Positions 45,652 to 53,858 of a stretch of DNA of 64,000 nucleotides are shown here, one piece after another. The stretch comes from Thauera sp. K11 (GTDB lineage Bacteria; Pseudomonadota; Gammaproteobacteria; Burkholderiales; Rhodocyclaceae): the NCBI RefSeq assembly GCF_002354895.1, contig NZ_CP023439.1:1550001-1614000 (forward strand), in the 5' to 3' direction. The notes beneath the pieces were generated by a model. That model ran no database searches and was not told the DNA's origin. It worked only from the letters and a program-made list of their open reading frames with translations. Numbering within the stretch: the stretch's first letter is position 1; each line of letters begins with the position of its first letter. The position numbers and the translations under genes are program-made.

Positions 45652-46476
45652 TCAGTTCCTCCGCGAGGGCTGGCCGCCGGTGCGGCGCAGCACGAAGGTG
45701 GCGAGGTGCTCGCCGGGCAGCGAGGGCCGGGTGCGGCCGGCGTCGAGGTCTTCCTTCTCTGCGCGCTTGGTGATGTTGAGCAGGCAGCCGCAGTCCGCCG
45801 TCACCACCTCGTGCGCGCCGGTCGCCTTCAGCGCGGCCACCTTGTCGCTCACCATCGCGGTCGAGACGTCGGGGTGCTTGATCGAGAAGCTGCCGCCGAA
45901 GCCGCAGCATTCGGATTCGTGGCCGTGGTGGGCGAGTGTGACGTTGGAGAGGCGGGCGAGGAGTTCGCGGCCGACCAGGTGGGTGCCCATCTCGCGCCGC
46001 GCCGAACAGGAGGTGTGCAGCGTGACGGTGATCGGCTCGCCCTCGTCGCGCCGCTGGAAGCCGACCACGTGGACCAGGAACTCGGCGAGTTCGTAGGTGC
46101 GCGCAGCCACCGCGGCGGCCCGCGAGCGCATGGCGGGATCCTCGGCGAAGATCTTCTCCCAGTGCCAGCGCATCATGCCGGCGCAGGAACCGGACGGCAC
46201 GATGACGGGGTGATCCTCCGGAAACAGGTCGAGCTGCGCAGCGACGACCTTGCGCGCCTCTTCGGGGAAGCCGCTGGAGAACGCCGGCTGGCCGCAGCAC
46301 GACTGGTTCTCGGGAAAGATCACGCGGATGCCTTCGCGCTCGAGCAGGGTGATGGCGTCCATGCCGGCTTCCGGCACGAACAGGTCCACCAGGCAGGTGG
46401 CATAGAAATAGACCGCCGCGGGCCGCGGCGGATAGGTGCGCGAGGACTGCGCGGTACCGTTCGAAGGACTGCTCAT
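45652..46476 (-). CDS. lutA: LutA, CCG-domain subunit of L-lactate oxidation
   Basis: 274 residues. Two cysteine-rich CCG units: ATCLVD...SCCGQPAFSSG (about 30-70) and CSARREMG...ECCGFGGSF (about 160-200), the pattern of LutA/YkgE. The ATG with GGAGGAGAC directly upstream is chosen over one twelve codons earlier. It is the first gene of the lactate operon, with the operator ATTGGTAAGACCAAT about 52 nt upstream. Confidence 0.95.
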   Translation of the reverse strand: MSSPSNGTAQSSRTYPPRPAAVYFYATCLVDLFVPEAGMDAITLLEREGIRVIFPENQSCCGQPAFSSGFPEEARKVVAAQLDLFPEDHPVIVPSGSCAGMMRWHWEKIFAEDPAMRSRAAAVAARTYELAEFLVHVVGFQRRDEGEPITVTLHTSCSARREMGTHLVGRELLARLSNVTLAHHGHESECCGFGGSFSIKHPDVSTAMVSDKVAALKATGAHEVVTADCGCLLNITKRAEKEDLDAGRTRPSLPGEHLATFVLRRTGGQPSRRN

Positions 46477-46527
46477 GTCTCCTCCTGTGGCGTGCCCCGT
46501 CGGGCGCATCACGCTCAGTTTTGGTTT

Positions 46528-46542
46528 ATTGGTAAGACCAAT
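46528..46542. promoter_or_regulatory. FadR/PdhR-type operator upstream of lutA
   Basis: ATTGGTAAGACCAAT is a perfect inverted repeat of the TTGGT-N3-ACCAA type bound by PdhR/LldR-group GntR regulators. It lies in the lutA promoter and matches a second copy in front of the adjacent GntR gene. Confidence 0.85.
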
Positions 46543-46691
46543 TTACTGCGTGGCCGAAAATGTACCCGCATCCGGCGGCAGCGTCAATGATTCATTTCGT
46601 GAATCGTGTGGATTCCATTCATCTATCGCGCGGCCGCCGCCCGGCAGGCGGCCACCGCGCTTGCGGACGGCGCTGCGACACGAGTAGTATT

Positions 46692-46704
46692 TTGGTCAGA
46701 CCAA
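46692..46704. promoter_or_regulatory. FadR/PdhR-type operator just upstream of the GntR gene
   Basis: TTGGTCAGACCAA, a perfect inverted repeat with the same half-site as the lutA operator, lies 13 nt before the regulator ATG. The position suggests autorepression by blocking transcription or early elongation. Confidence 0.85.
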
Positions 46705-46717
46705 TGACGGAGGCCCC

Positions 46718-47512
46718 ATGAATACAGGCAAGATCGCGGTCCGGCGCCTGTCCGACACCATCGCCCACGAACTCGAGCGCCGTATCCTCGACGGAGCGCT
46801 GAAACCGGGCGACCGGCTGCAGCCCGAGCGCGAACTCGCCGCCGAACTCGGCGTGTCGCGGCCCTCGCTGCGCGAAGCCATCCAGAAGCTGGTGTCGAGA
46901 GGGCTGCTGCACAGCCGCCAGGGCGGGGGCACCTTCGTGACCGACCGGCTGGACTCGGGCTTCACCGATCCGTGGGGCGAAATGCTGCGCCAGCATCCCA
47001 ACCTGCAGGCCGACCTGCTCGAGTTCCGCGGCATGCTGGAGTCCGAGGCTGCGGCGATGGCGGCGCAGCGTGCGACCGATGCCGACATCGAGCGCATCGG
47101 CGAAGCCTTCAGGCGGGTGGAGGGCCTGTTTGCGGAAGGGCCGTCGGCGCGCGTCTTCGAGGAACAGGTGAAGGCCGACTTCGCCTTCCACCAGGCGATC
47201 GCCGAGGCCGCGCACAACGTGATGTTCGGCCATCTGACGGCGAGCCTGTTCCGCGTCATCCACGAGCACATCGACCTCAACCTGCGCCACCTGCGCCGCG
47301 TGGAAGAGGACTGGCTGCGCTTGCGCGACCAGCACGCGGCGATCTGGGAGGCCGTGCGCGACCGCGATGCCGGCGGCGCCAGGGCGGCGGTGCGCCGCCA
47401 CATCGCCTTCGTCGAGGAGAGCATGCAGGCGCGTGCCCAGCACGCGGAGCGCGAATCGCGTGCGCTGCTGATCCGCAGGCTGGAGAGGTCCGAGCCGCAA
47501 TCGGCGGGCTGA
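46718..47512 (+). CDS. FadR-subfamily GntR regulator of lactate genes
   Basis: 264 residues. Winged-helix domain (about 8-75) with PERELAAELGVSRPSLREAIQKL, then an all-helical FCD domain (about 95-240) with the metal/ligand pattern EFRGMLESEAA, DFAFHQAI and RRHIAFVEES. The divergent lut-dld-lctP operon and two identical operator half-sites identify it as the lactate regulator, similar to LldR/PdhR. It probably releases DNA when lactate binds. Confidence 0.93.
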   Translation: MNTGKIAVRRLSDTIAHELERRILDGALKPGDRLQPERELAAELGVSRPSLREAIQKLVSRGLLHSRQGGGTFVTDRLDSGFTDPWGEMLRQHPNLQADLLEFRGMLESEAAAMAAQRATDADIERIGEAFRRVEGLFAEGPSARVFEEQVKADFAFHQAIAEAAHNVMFGHLTASLFRVIHEHIDLNLRHLRRVEEDWLRLRDQHAAIWEAVRDRDAGGARAAVRRHIAFVEESMQARAQHAERESRALLIRRLERSEPQSAG

Positions 47513-47568
47513 ACCGGGCGGGCGGCGCGCCGGTTCCTGCGCGTCGGCAGGGCGTGGTGCATGAAGAA

Positions 47569-47647
47569 GACGGCCGCAGGATGTGTTCCTGCGGCCGTCG
47601 GTATATGGGTGATGCGGCCCCTGGAGGCGGGCTGCGCCTCCAGGGGC
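47569..47647. terminator. Two consecutive hairpins between convergent genes
   Basis: The first is a perfect 13-bp stem (GACGGCCGCAGGA, loop TGTGT) at 47569-47599. The second is a perfect 13-bp stem (GCCCCTGGAGGCG, loop GGCTG) at 47617-47647. The first probably ends the regulator transcript and the second the DUF533 transcript. T runs are short. Confidence 0.75.
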
Positions 47648-47653
47648 GCCCGG

Positions 47654-48523
47654 TCAGCCCTGGGTGCCGGTGAGCTGGTGCAGGCGGGCAACCGTGCCCG
47701 CGTCCAGCCCCAGCCCTCGTGCGAGTTGCTGCAGGTAGGCGAGTTCGGCGTCGGTGTCGAGGCGGATGGCCAGGAGCGACGCGCCATACACCTGAGCCGC
47801 GACGGCCTCGTTCGGCACCGCGTCGATCAGGCCCTGCAGGTCCAGCGGGCGGCGCAGTTCCTCGGCGACGAACTGCTTCTCGTCCGGGGTCACGCCGTCT
47901 TCGCCGATGCGGCCGACGATGCGCTGGATCTCGTCCTCGTCGACCTGGCCGTCGGCCTTCGCGGCGGAAATCATCGCGCGCAGCACCAGTTTCTCGGTCT
48001 CGGGCGCGGTCATCTCGGCGAACTGGCCCGGCGCCATCGCGGCGGCGTCCGTCAGTCCGGCGGCGGTGGCGGCGCCGCGCGAATCCTGCCAGTTCTTCAA
48101 TGCCGCCATCGCCAGCGTGGCGAGGATGGCCATGCCGGTGCCGCCGAGCGGGTTGCTGCTTCCGCTCCCGCGCGCCGCGCCGCCGCCCAGCGCGCCGCCC
48201 AGCAGATCCCCCAGCCCGCCGCCCGTGCCGGCGGCCGCCTGGCCGCCGGCCGACCCGCCGCCCAGCAGGCCGCCGAGAAGGTCTCCCAGTCCGCCGCCCG
48301 CGCTCCGCCCCGCGCCCTGTCCGCCGAGCACGGCTCCCAGCACGTCGCCCAGGCCGCCGCCGGCCCGGCCGCCGCCCGCTCCGAGCACGGAGCCGAGCAG
48401 ATCGCCCAGTCCGCCGCCGACGCCGCCCAGACCGGACGGGCCCAAGGTGTGTTCCAGCCGCGAAGGGCTCTGGCTGGCCATGCCTTGCTGCAGGATCTGG
48501 CCGATGATGTTGCCGAAGCTCAT
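47654..48523 (-). CDS. DUF533 / TerB-like protein with glycine-leucine repeats
   Basis: 289 residues. The C-terminal 130 residues match DUF533, a TerB-like helical domain (LVLRAMISAAKADGQVDEDEIQRI near 178-201), as in E. coli YebE. The N-terminal region holds four repeats of GGGLGDLLGxxLGGG (about residues 36-115), which form a glycine-zipper-like segment, followed by a hydrophobic helix (TGMAILATLAMAAL). It is probably inner-membrane associated with a cytoplasmic TerB part. Function is unknown. The gene is convergent with the regulator. Confidence 0.9.
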   Translation of the reverse strand: MSFGNIIGQILQQGMASQSPSRLEHTLGPSGLGGVGGGLGDLLGSVLGAGGGRAGGGLGDVLGAVLGGQGAGRSAGGGLGDLLGGLLGGGSAGGQAAAGTGGGLGDLLGGALGGGAARGSGSSNPLGGTGMAILATLAMAALKNWQDSRGAATAAGLTDAAAMAPGQFAEMTAPETEKLVLRAMISAAKADGQVDEDEIQRIVGRIGEDGVTPDEKQFVAEELRRPLDLQGLIDAVPNEAVAAQVYGASLLAIRLDTDAELAYLQQLARGLGLDAGTVARLHQLTGTQG

Positions 48524-48765
48524 GGTGTTCTCCCGGGGTGTACTGTGTGGAGCTTCGATTGTAGTCGTCCCTCGGTTACCGGGGATCGATCGGGCAAGCC
48601 CGGTGGCGGTTCGCGGCCGACGATCGGAGGCAAGGACGGCGCGCGACGCGGCCGGACGGCGAACGCCGGCCACGATTGCGGCGCGGCATTCGTTAAACTT
48701 GCGGGCTCGCGGTCCCGGTGCAGCTTCCGGCAGCCGCCCGCTTTCTGCCAATCGAGGATTTTCCC

Positions 48766-50214
48766 GTGAAGTACATCTCCACCCGAGGCCACGCCGGCCA
48801 GCCCGCCAACCCCGAGTTCTGCGACATCCTGCTGGGCGGCCTCGCGCCCGACGGCGGCCTGTACCTGCCCGAACGCTATCCGCAGGTGACGCGCGCCGAA
48901 CTCGATGCGTGGCGCGGCCTGTCCTATGCCGGGCTCGCGTTCGAGATCCTGTCGAAGTTCATCACCGACATCCCGCCGGCGGACCTCGAGGCGATCTGCG
49001 ACAAGACCTACACCGCCAAGGTGTATTGCCACGTGCGCAAGGGCGACGATGCCTCCGACATCACGCCGGTGCACTGGCTGGAAGAAGGCCGGTTCGGCCT
49101 GCTGGAGCTGTCCAACGGCCCGACGCTGGCCTTCAAGGACATGGCGATGCAACTGCTCGGCAACCTGTTCGAGTACGTGCTCGACAGGCGCGACGAGACG
49201 ATCAACATCCTCGGCGCCACCTCGGGCGACACCGGCTCGGCGGCCGAGTACGCGATGCGCGGCAAGCACGGCGTGCGCGTCTTCATGCTGTCGCCGCACG
49301 GCAAGATGAGCGCCTTCCAGCGCGCCCAGATGTATTCGCTGCAGGACGACAACATCTTCAACATCGCCGTCACCGGGATGTTCGACGACGCGCAGGACAT
49401 CGTGAAGGCGGTGTCCAACGACCATGCCTTCAAGGCCAGGCACAAGATCGGCGCGGTCAACTCGATCAACTGGGCGCGCGTCGCGGCCCAGATCGTGTAC
49501 TACTTCAAGGGCTACTTCGCCGCCACGAAGAGCAACGACGAGCAGGTCGCCTTCTGCGTGCCGTCGGGCAACTTCGGCAACATCTGCGCCGGCCACATCG
49601 CACGCCGGATGGGGCTGCCGGTGGCGAAGCTGATCCTCGCCACCAACGAGAACGACGTGCTCGACGAGTTCTTCCGCACCGGCGTCTATCGTCCGCGCAA
49701 GGCCGCCGAGACGCACGTGACGTCCAGCCCGTCGATGGACATCTCCAAGGCGTCGAACTTCGAACGCTTCGTCTTCGACCTCGTCGGCCGCGATCCGCGG
49801 CGGGTCGCGGCGCTGTGGGCGGAAGTGGAGGCCGGCCGCGCCTTCGATCTGTCCGGCACGCCGGAATTCGCGCGCATCGCCGATTTCGCCTTCGTTACCG
49901 GAGCCAGCAGCCATGCCGACCGGCTGGCGACGATCCGCGAGGTCTTCGAACGGTACGGCGTGATGATCGACACCCATACCGCCGACGGCGTCAAGGTCGC
50001 GCGGCAGCATGCGGCCGAGGTGCCGGCCGGCGTGCCGCTGCTGGTGCTGGAGACCGCGCTGCCGGTAAAGTTCGCCGACACCATCGTCGAAGCCCTGGGC
50101 CGCGAGCCCGAGCGCCCGGCCGATCTCGAGGGCATCGAGAAGCTGCCGCAGCGCGTCGAGGTGATGGCGCCGGACGTCGAGGCGGTGAAGCGCTTCATCG
50201 CCGAACGGGTCTGA
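48766..50214 (+). CDS. thrC: Threonine synthase
   Basis: 482 residues from a GTG start preceded by GAGGA. Long (E. coli-type) threonine synthase: YISTRGHAG at the start, PLP-lysine region GPTLAFKDMAMQ (about 118-129), GATSGDTGSAAEYA and PSGNFGN. It converts O-phosphohomoserine to threonine. hom is 13 kb upstream in the same orientation, with the lactate and redox genes between them. No thrB is visible nearby. Confidence 0.97.
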   Translation: MKYISTRGHAGQPANPEFCDILLGGLAPDGGLYLPERYPQVTRAELDAWRGLSYAGLAFEILSKFITDIPPADLEAICDKTYTAKVYCHVRKGDDASDITPVHWLEEGRFGLLELSNGPTLAFKDMAMQLLGNLFEYVLDRRDETINILGATSGDTGSAAEYAMRGKHGVRVFMLSPHGKMSAFQRAQMYSLQDDNIFNIAVTGMFDDAQDIVKAVSNDHAFKARHKIGAVNSINWARVAAQIVYYFKGYFAATKSNDEQVAFCVPSGNFGNICAGHIARRMGLPVAKLILATNENDVLDEFFRTGVYRPRKAAETHVTSSPSMDISKASNFERFVFDLVGRDPRRVAALWAEVEAGRAFDLSGTPEFARIADFAFVTGASSHADRLATIREVFERYGVMIDTHTADGVKVARQHAAEVPAGVPLLVLETALPVKFADTIVEALGREPERPADLEGIEKLPQRVEVMAPDVEAVKRFIAERV

Positions 50215-50312
50215 TTCCCCGCCCGCCGCTCGAAGGCGCCGGCCGCGTGCACTTCGCCGAGCGGCGCTGGCATCACTGAGCGGGCGCCGTGCGGCCCGCG
50301 CAGCGGCGGGCT

Positions 50313-51083
50313 TCAGCCGTGCGGCAGCAGGTGGGCGACGAGGGTGCGCATGTGCTGCCAGTGCGAGCCTTCCCAGAAGATGCGCCGGCACAGGTCGCAG
50401 GTGCTGAAGCGCGCGTGCCGCTCGCGCACGCCGGCGGGGAGCCGGTCCGCGACCAGGGCCTTGTCGATCGTGTGCAGCGGCGCGTTGCATTCCAGGCACA
50501 GCGTGAAGGGGCGGGCGCTGCGCGCGAGGTCGAGGCGGTCGAAGATCTCGGCCACCTGCAGTGCCGGCTTGAGCGCATGCACGAAGCAGCCGTGGGTGAT
50601 CGTGCGGCGCTTGAGCAGTTCGCGGTCGCGGGTCAGCACGATGCGGGCGTCGCGTGCGGCGATGGCCTCGATCTCGTCGTCGGCGTAGTGGTTGTCGTAC
50701 AGCGTGTCGAAGCCGGTCAGGCGCAGCAGGTGGGCGAGGCCGCCGAGGTGGGCGTCGGCGATGAAGCGGGTCTGCCGCAGCGGGTGGTCGCGCACGCGCA
50801 ACAGCGGCGTGATGTCGAAGGTCTCGAAGCGCGGATAGACCGACACGCGGTCGCCGTCTTGCAGCGGACGGTCGAAGGTGGACGATTCCCCGTTGACCAG
50901 CACCAGTTCCACCTCGGTGTGCGGTACGCCCAGTGCCTCGATCATGTGCTTGACCGTCGCCGCGCGTGCGCAGCACGCAGGGAACTCCTGGCGGCGATGA
51001 TGCGGTGCGAGGAAGTCGTTCAGTTCCTCGTAGAAGCGAAAGCTCGCCGTGACGGGCGGAGCAGGCTGGCGTGCGTCGCTCAT
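50313..51083 (-). CDS. Mut7-C RNase-fold protein with ubiquitin-like N-terminus
   Basis: 256 residues. The N-terminal part (about 10-90) is a ThiS/ubiquitin-like Mut7-C accessory domain (VELVLVNGESSTFDRPLQDGDRVSVYP). The C-terminal Mut7-C PIN-like domain has FIADAHLGGLAHLLRLTGFDT, RIVLTRDRELL and a zinc-knuckle pattern CLECN...CDLCRRIFWEG. Members are predicted RNases. The ATG overlaps the previous gene by 4 nt. Confidence 0.92.
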   Translation of the reverse strand: MSDARQPAPPVTASFRFYEELNDFLAPHHRRQEFPACCARAATVKHMIEALGVPHTEVELVLVNGESSTFDRPLQDGDRVSVYPRFETFDITPLLRVRDHPLRQTRFIADAHLGGLAHLLRLTGFDTLYDNHYADDEIEAIAARDARIVLTRDRELLKRRTITHGCFVHALKPALQVAEIFDRLDLARSARPFTLCLECNAPLHTIDKALVADRLPAGVRERHARFSTCDLCRRIFWEGSHWQHMRTLVAHLLPHG

Positions 51084-51685
51084 GGAACGGAACCGGGCGC
51101 GGGGTCGGGCGCCGGGGCCGGCACGAAACCGAAGCGCTGCGCGACCTCGGCGCGGCGGATGGGCTGCACGGCCAGGTTCCGCCAGCGCACGGCGGGAACG
51201 TCTGCCGGCGCCGCCGTGGCGGCCAGCAGGGCGATCAGCGCATCGTCGCCGGCGGGGGCGCCGTCGGCCAGGCGGCATTGCGCGAGAAGGCGCGGCAGGT
51301 CGCGGTCGTCGAGCAGGCCGATGCCGCATCCGGCATGCAGCAGGACGTTGCCTTCGTCGTCGATATGGACGGTGTCGATGCGTCCGGCGTCGGCGCCGGT
51401 ATGGGTCGTCAGCCGGCCGTCGGTTTCGAGCCGCAGCACCCACGGCGTGTAGTCGAGCGCCACGAACACCTTCTGCGGGCCGTTGCGCACCAGCCAGGCG
51501 CCGCTGCCATCCGTTCCGTAATGCGCGTTCAGGAAGGCGACGAAGCCCTGATGCCGCACCGGTTCGCGCTGCAGGCGCCAGCCGCCGCGGCGGTCGAGGG
51601 ACAGCCAGCCGTAGCAGGCCGGGACCGGGGGCCAGTGCGGAGCGACCGCAGGAATGGGAGCATCGGACATCGGGGATTCGGCCAT
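51080..51685 (-). CDS. DUF2946-family-like protein
   Basis: 201 residues from an ATG at MAESPMS; another in-frame ATG is five codons later. The central part PACYGWLSLDRRGGWRLQ, VAFLNAHYGTDGSGAWLVRNGPQKVFVALDYTPWVLRL resembles DUF2946 proteins as I recall them. No signal peptide or metal motif is evident. The stop overlaps the Mut7-C gene by 4 nt. Function is unknown. Confidence 0.75.
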   Translation of the reverse strand: MAESPMSDAPIPAVAPHWPPVPACYGWLSLDRRGGWRLQREPVRHQGFVAFLNAHYGTDGSGAWLVRNGPQKVFVALDYTPWVLRLETDGRLTTHTGADAGRIDTVHIDDEGNVLLHAGCGIGLLDDRDLPRLLAQCRLADGAPAGDDALIALLAATAAPADVPAVRWRNLAVQPIRRAEVAQRFGFVPAPAPDPAPGSVP

Positions 51686-51794
51686 GGTCGGATCGGCGGG
51701 CATCGGGGCGGAACATCGAGCATAGCGCGCTTCGGACGTGCGGCGATCCGTGTTTCGTCCGCCGCCGGACGCGTCGGGCGGCGGAGTGTGACCG

Positions 51795-52637
51795 TCAGGC
51801 GCCGGCGATCCAGCCCTCGAGTGTATCGACCCCGGCGGGCAGGCCGAAGTTCGGCGCCCCCGCGCGCAGCGCGGCCGCCGCCTGGACGAGGGCGAGCGCC
51901 GCGTCCAGATGGTCGCCCGATGCGTCGTCGACCAGTTGCGACGGCAGGGCACCGGTCGCGGCCAGCGGAGGGCGCTGCGGTGCGTGGCCGGCCTGCAGCG
52001 CCTGCACGATGCAGGCGCGGCTGTCGCGCCGCGCCGCCGTCTGCTTCGCCCTGTCGTCGCTCTTGTACGGGGCGGTGGTGATGCGGCGGGCGAGCAGCCC
52101 CGGATAGGCTTCGAGCGCGATCCGCAGCGGATCGGCGGCCAGGATGCCGGCAACCGTGACACCCGCGGCCAGCAGTCGCGGCGCGCCCTCGAGAAACATC
52201 AGCCCCACCGGCGGATTCACCAGCTTCAGCGGGCTGTGCGAGCGTGCCGGCAGATCGGTGGCGCGGTGCGCGTAGCGTCTTCCGGCCGGGCGGCTCCGGC
52301 GATGGCCGTCGAGCGCGGCGCGAAAGCCGCCGCGTCCGAGCGCGGCGCAGTGCCGCACCAGCGCCGGCCAGTCCTGCGGCCAGCCCAGATCGGCGACGGC
52401 TTCGCGCGGCAGGCCGAAGGGGAAGTCGAAGCCGCCCAGCCAGGGGCCGGGCCGCGCCAGCAGCGCCTCGAACGAAGGCCAGTCCGGCAGCGCCTCGACG
52501 TGTTCGAGGACGAGCGTGCCGCTGGCCAGCCGGCCGATGGCGGCGGTGATCGGCTTTTGCCGCCGCGGCGCCGAGGTGAAGTCGACGCCGAGCAGCGTCC
52601 AGCCATCCGTGGCGGGCGGCTGCCGGGAATCAGGCAT
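51795..52637 (-). CDS. DUF429 family protein (predicted RNase H-like nuclease)
   Basis: 280 residues. LLGVDFTSAPRRQKPI near the N-terminus gives the first acidic residue of an RNase H-like fold, WLGGFDFPFGLP near 67-78 the second, and SGDHLDAALAL near 240 a third. These fit DUF429 proteins, predicted nucleases. The start overlaps the histone-deacetylase-like gene by 8 nt. Confidence 0.85.
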   Translation of the reverse strand: MPDSRQPPATDGWTLLGVDFTSAPRRQKPITAAIGRLASGTLVLEHVEALPDWPSFEALLARPGPWLGGFDFPFGLPREAVADLGWPQDWPALVRHCAALGRGGFRAALDGHRRSRPAGRRYAHRATDLPARSHSPLKLVNPPVGLMFLEGAPRLLAAGVTVAGILAADPLRIALEAYPGLLARRITTAPYKSDDRAKQTAARRDSRACIVQALQAGHAPQRPPLAATGALPSQLVDDASGDHLDAALALVQAAAALRAGAPNFGLPAGVDTLEGWIAGA

Positions 52638-53568
52638 CGGGCGCGATTCCCCCGTTGCCGCCTGCGCCGAACAGCCGCGCGGCGGCCAGCACGGTGCCGG
52701 CATGGATCGCCACGGTGTCGTCGATTGGGCTGGCGTAGCCGCCGGCCATCGCGATCGCCACCGGCACGCCGGCCATGCGGCAGGTTCCGAGCACGCGCTC
52801 GTCGCGTGCGGCCAGGCCGGCCATGCTGAGCGACAGGCGGCCGAGGCGGTCGCCCTCGTAGGGGTCGGCGCCGGCGAGATAGATCGCCAGGTCGGGGCGA
52901 AAGCCGTCGAAGATGCGCCCGAGCGCGCCGTCGAGCGCCGCCAGGTAGGCAGCGTCGCCGGTGCCGTCGGGCAGTTCGATGTCGAGATCGCTCGCCTGCT
53001 TGTGGAAGGGAAAGTTCCTGGCGCCGTGCAGGCTGCAGGTGAAGACCTCGGGCTCGTGCGCGAGGATGGCGGCGCTGCCGTCGCCCTGGTGCACGTCGCA
53101 GTCGATGATCGCGATGCGGCGCGCGCGGCCCTCGGCGCGCATCGCCAGGGCGGCGATCGCGGCGTCGTTGAACACGCAGAAGCCCGAGCCGAAGTCGCGG
53201 TGCGCGTGGTGCGTGCCGCCGGCGAGGTTGGCCGCGCAGCCTTCGCCCGCTTCGAGCGCGCTGCGGCAGGCGGCCAGCGTCGCCCCGGCGGAGCGGCGCG
53301 AGCGCTCCACCATCTCCGGCGACCACGGAAAGCCGATGCGCCGCATCTGGGCGGCGTCCAGCGTGCCGGCGACGATGCGGGCGAGATAGCCGGCGTCGTG
53401 CGCGCGCAGGATCTCGGTGTCGCCGGCGGCGTCCGGCACGCGGAAATCCGACGCGGCGAAGACGCCGCTGGCGGACAGGCGCTCCCGCAGGCGCGAATAC
53501 TTCTCCATCGGAAAGCGGTGCCCGGCGGGCAGGGGCAGCACGAAGTGGTCGGCGTAATAGAGCTTCAC
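52630..53568 (-). CDS. Histone deacetylase family (AcuC/HDAC-like) deacetylase
   Basis: 312 residues from a GTG start (VKLYY). Zinc and catalytic motifs are visible: GGTHHAH (His pair near 125), FNDAAIAA, IDCDVHQGDG (Asp and His zinc ligands near 160), LAGADPYEGD (Asp) and the catalytic Tyr in AGGYASP near 285. It may deacetylate protein lysine, polyamine or a small molecule. It heads an operon with DUF429, then after 109 nt DUF2946 and Mut7-C. Confidence 0.9.
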   Translation of the reverse strand: MKLYYADHFVLPLPAGHRFPMEKYSRLRERLSASGVFAASDFRVPDAAGDTEILRAHDAGYLARIVAGTLDAAQMRRIGFPWSPEMVERSRRSAGATLAACRSALEAGEGCAANLAGGTHHAHRDFGSGFCVFNDAAIAALAMRAEGRARRIAIIDCDVHQGDGSAAILAHEPEVFTCSLHGARNFPFHKQASDLDIELPDGTGDAAYLAALDGALGRIFDGFRPDLAIYLAGADPYEGDRLGRLSLSMAGLAARDERVLGTCRMAGVPVAIAMAGGYASPIDDTVAIHAGTVLAAARLFGAGGNGGIAPDA

Positions 53569-53710
53569 TGCGGGAGCTTCACGGTGAGAGTTTCGCGGCG
53601 GCGGTTTCAGGGCGGTCGGCCGGGAGGCCCAGCGGCGCGCGGTCGGCGGACGCGGCGACGGGTTTCCCCGCGCCGAGGAACCGGCCGGCGCCCGCCATGG
53701 TCTCCCCAGG

Positions 53711-53746
53711 GCGGGCGCGGCGGGCGCGGCGGGCGCGGCGGGCGAG
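53711..53746. repeat. 9-bp GC-rich tandem repeat
   Basis: Three copies of GCGGGCGCG and a variant GCGGGCGAG lie between the divergent deacetylase-like and M20 genes, about 110 nt before the M20 start. Replication slippage could change the copy number. Confidence 0.9.
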
Positions 53747-53858
53747 GTGGATTGTAGTGGGCCCGCGCGCCGTTGCGTGCGGCAGGCTGCCGGTCGCGGC
53801 CTGGACCCGGCTTTGTAATAAACTCGACCACCCGCCACAGATTCCGACTGGTGCAGCC

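Noticed and set aside
35511..48523. Mobile element or prophage carrying the lactate genes
   Set aside because: No integrase, transposase, tRNA junction or flanking direct repeat was seen.
53711..53746. Start of a CRISPR array
   Set aside because: Units are 9 bp, directly abutting with no spacers.
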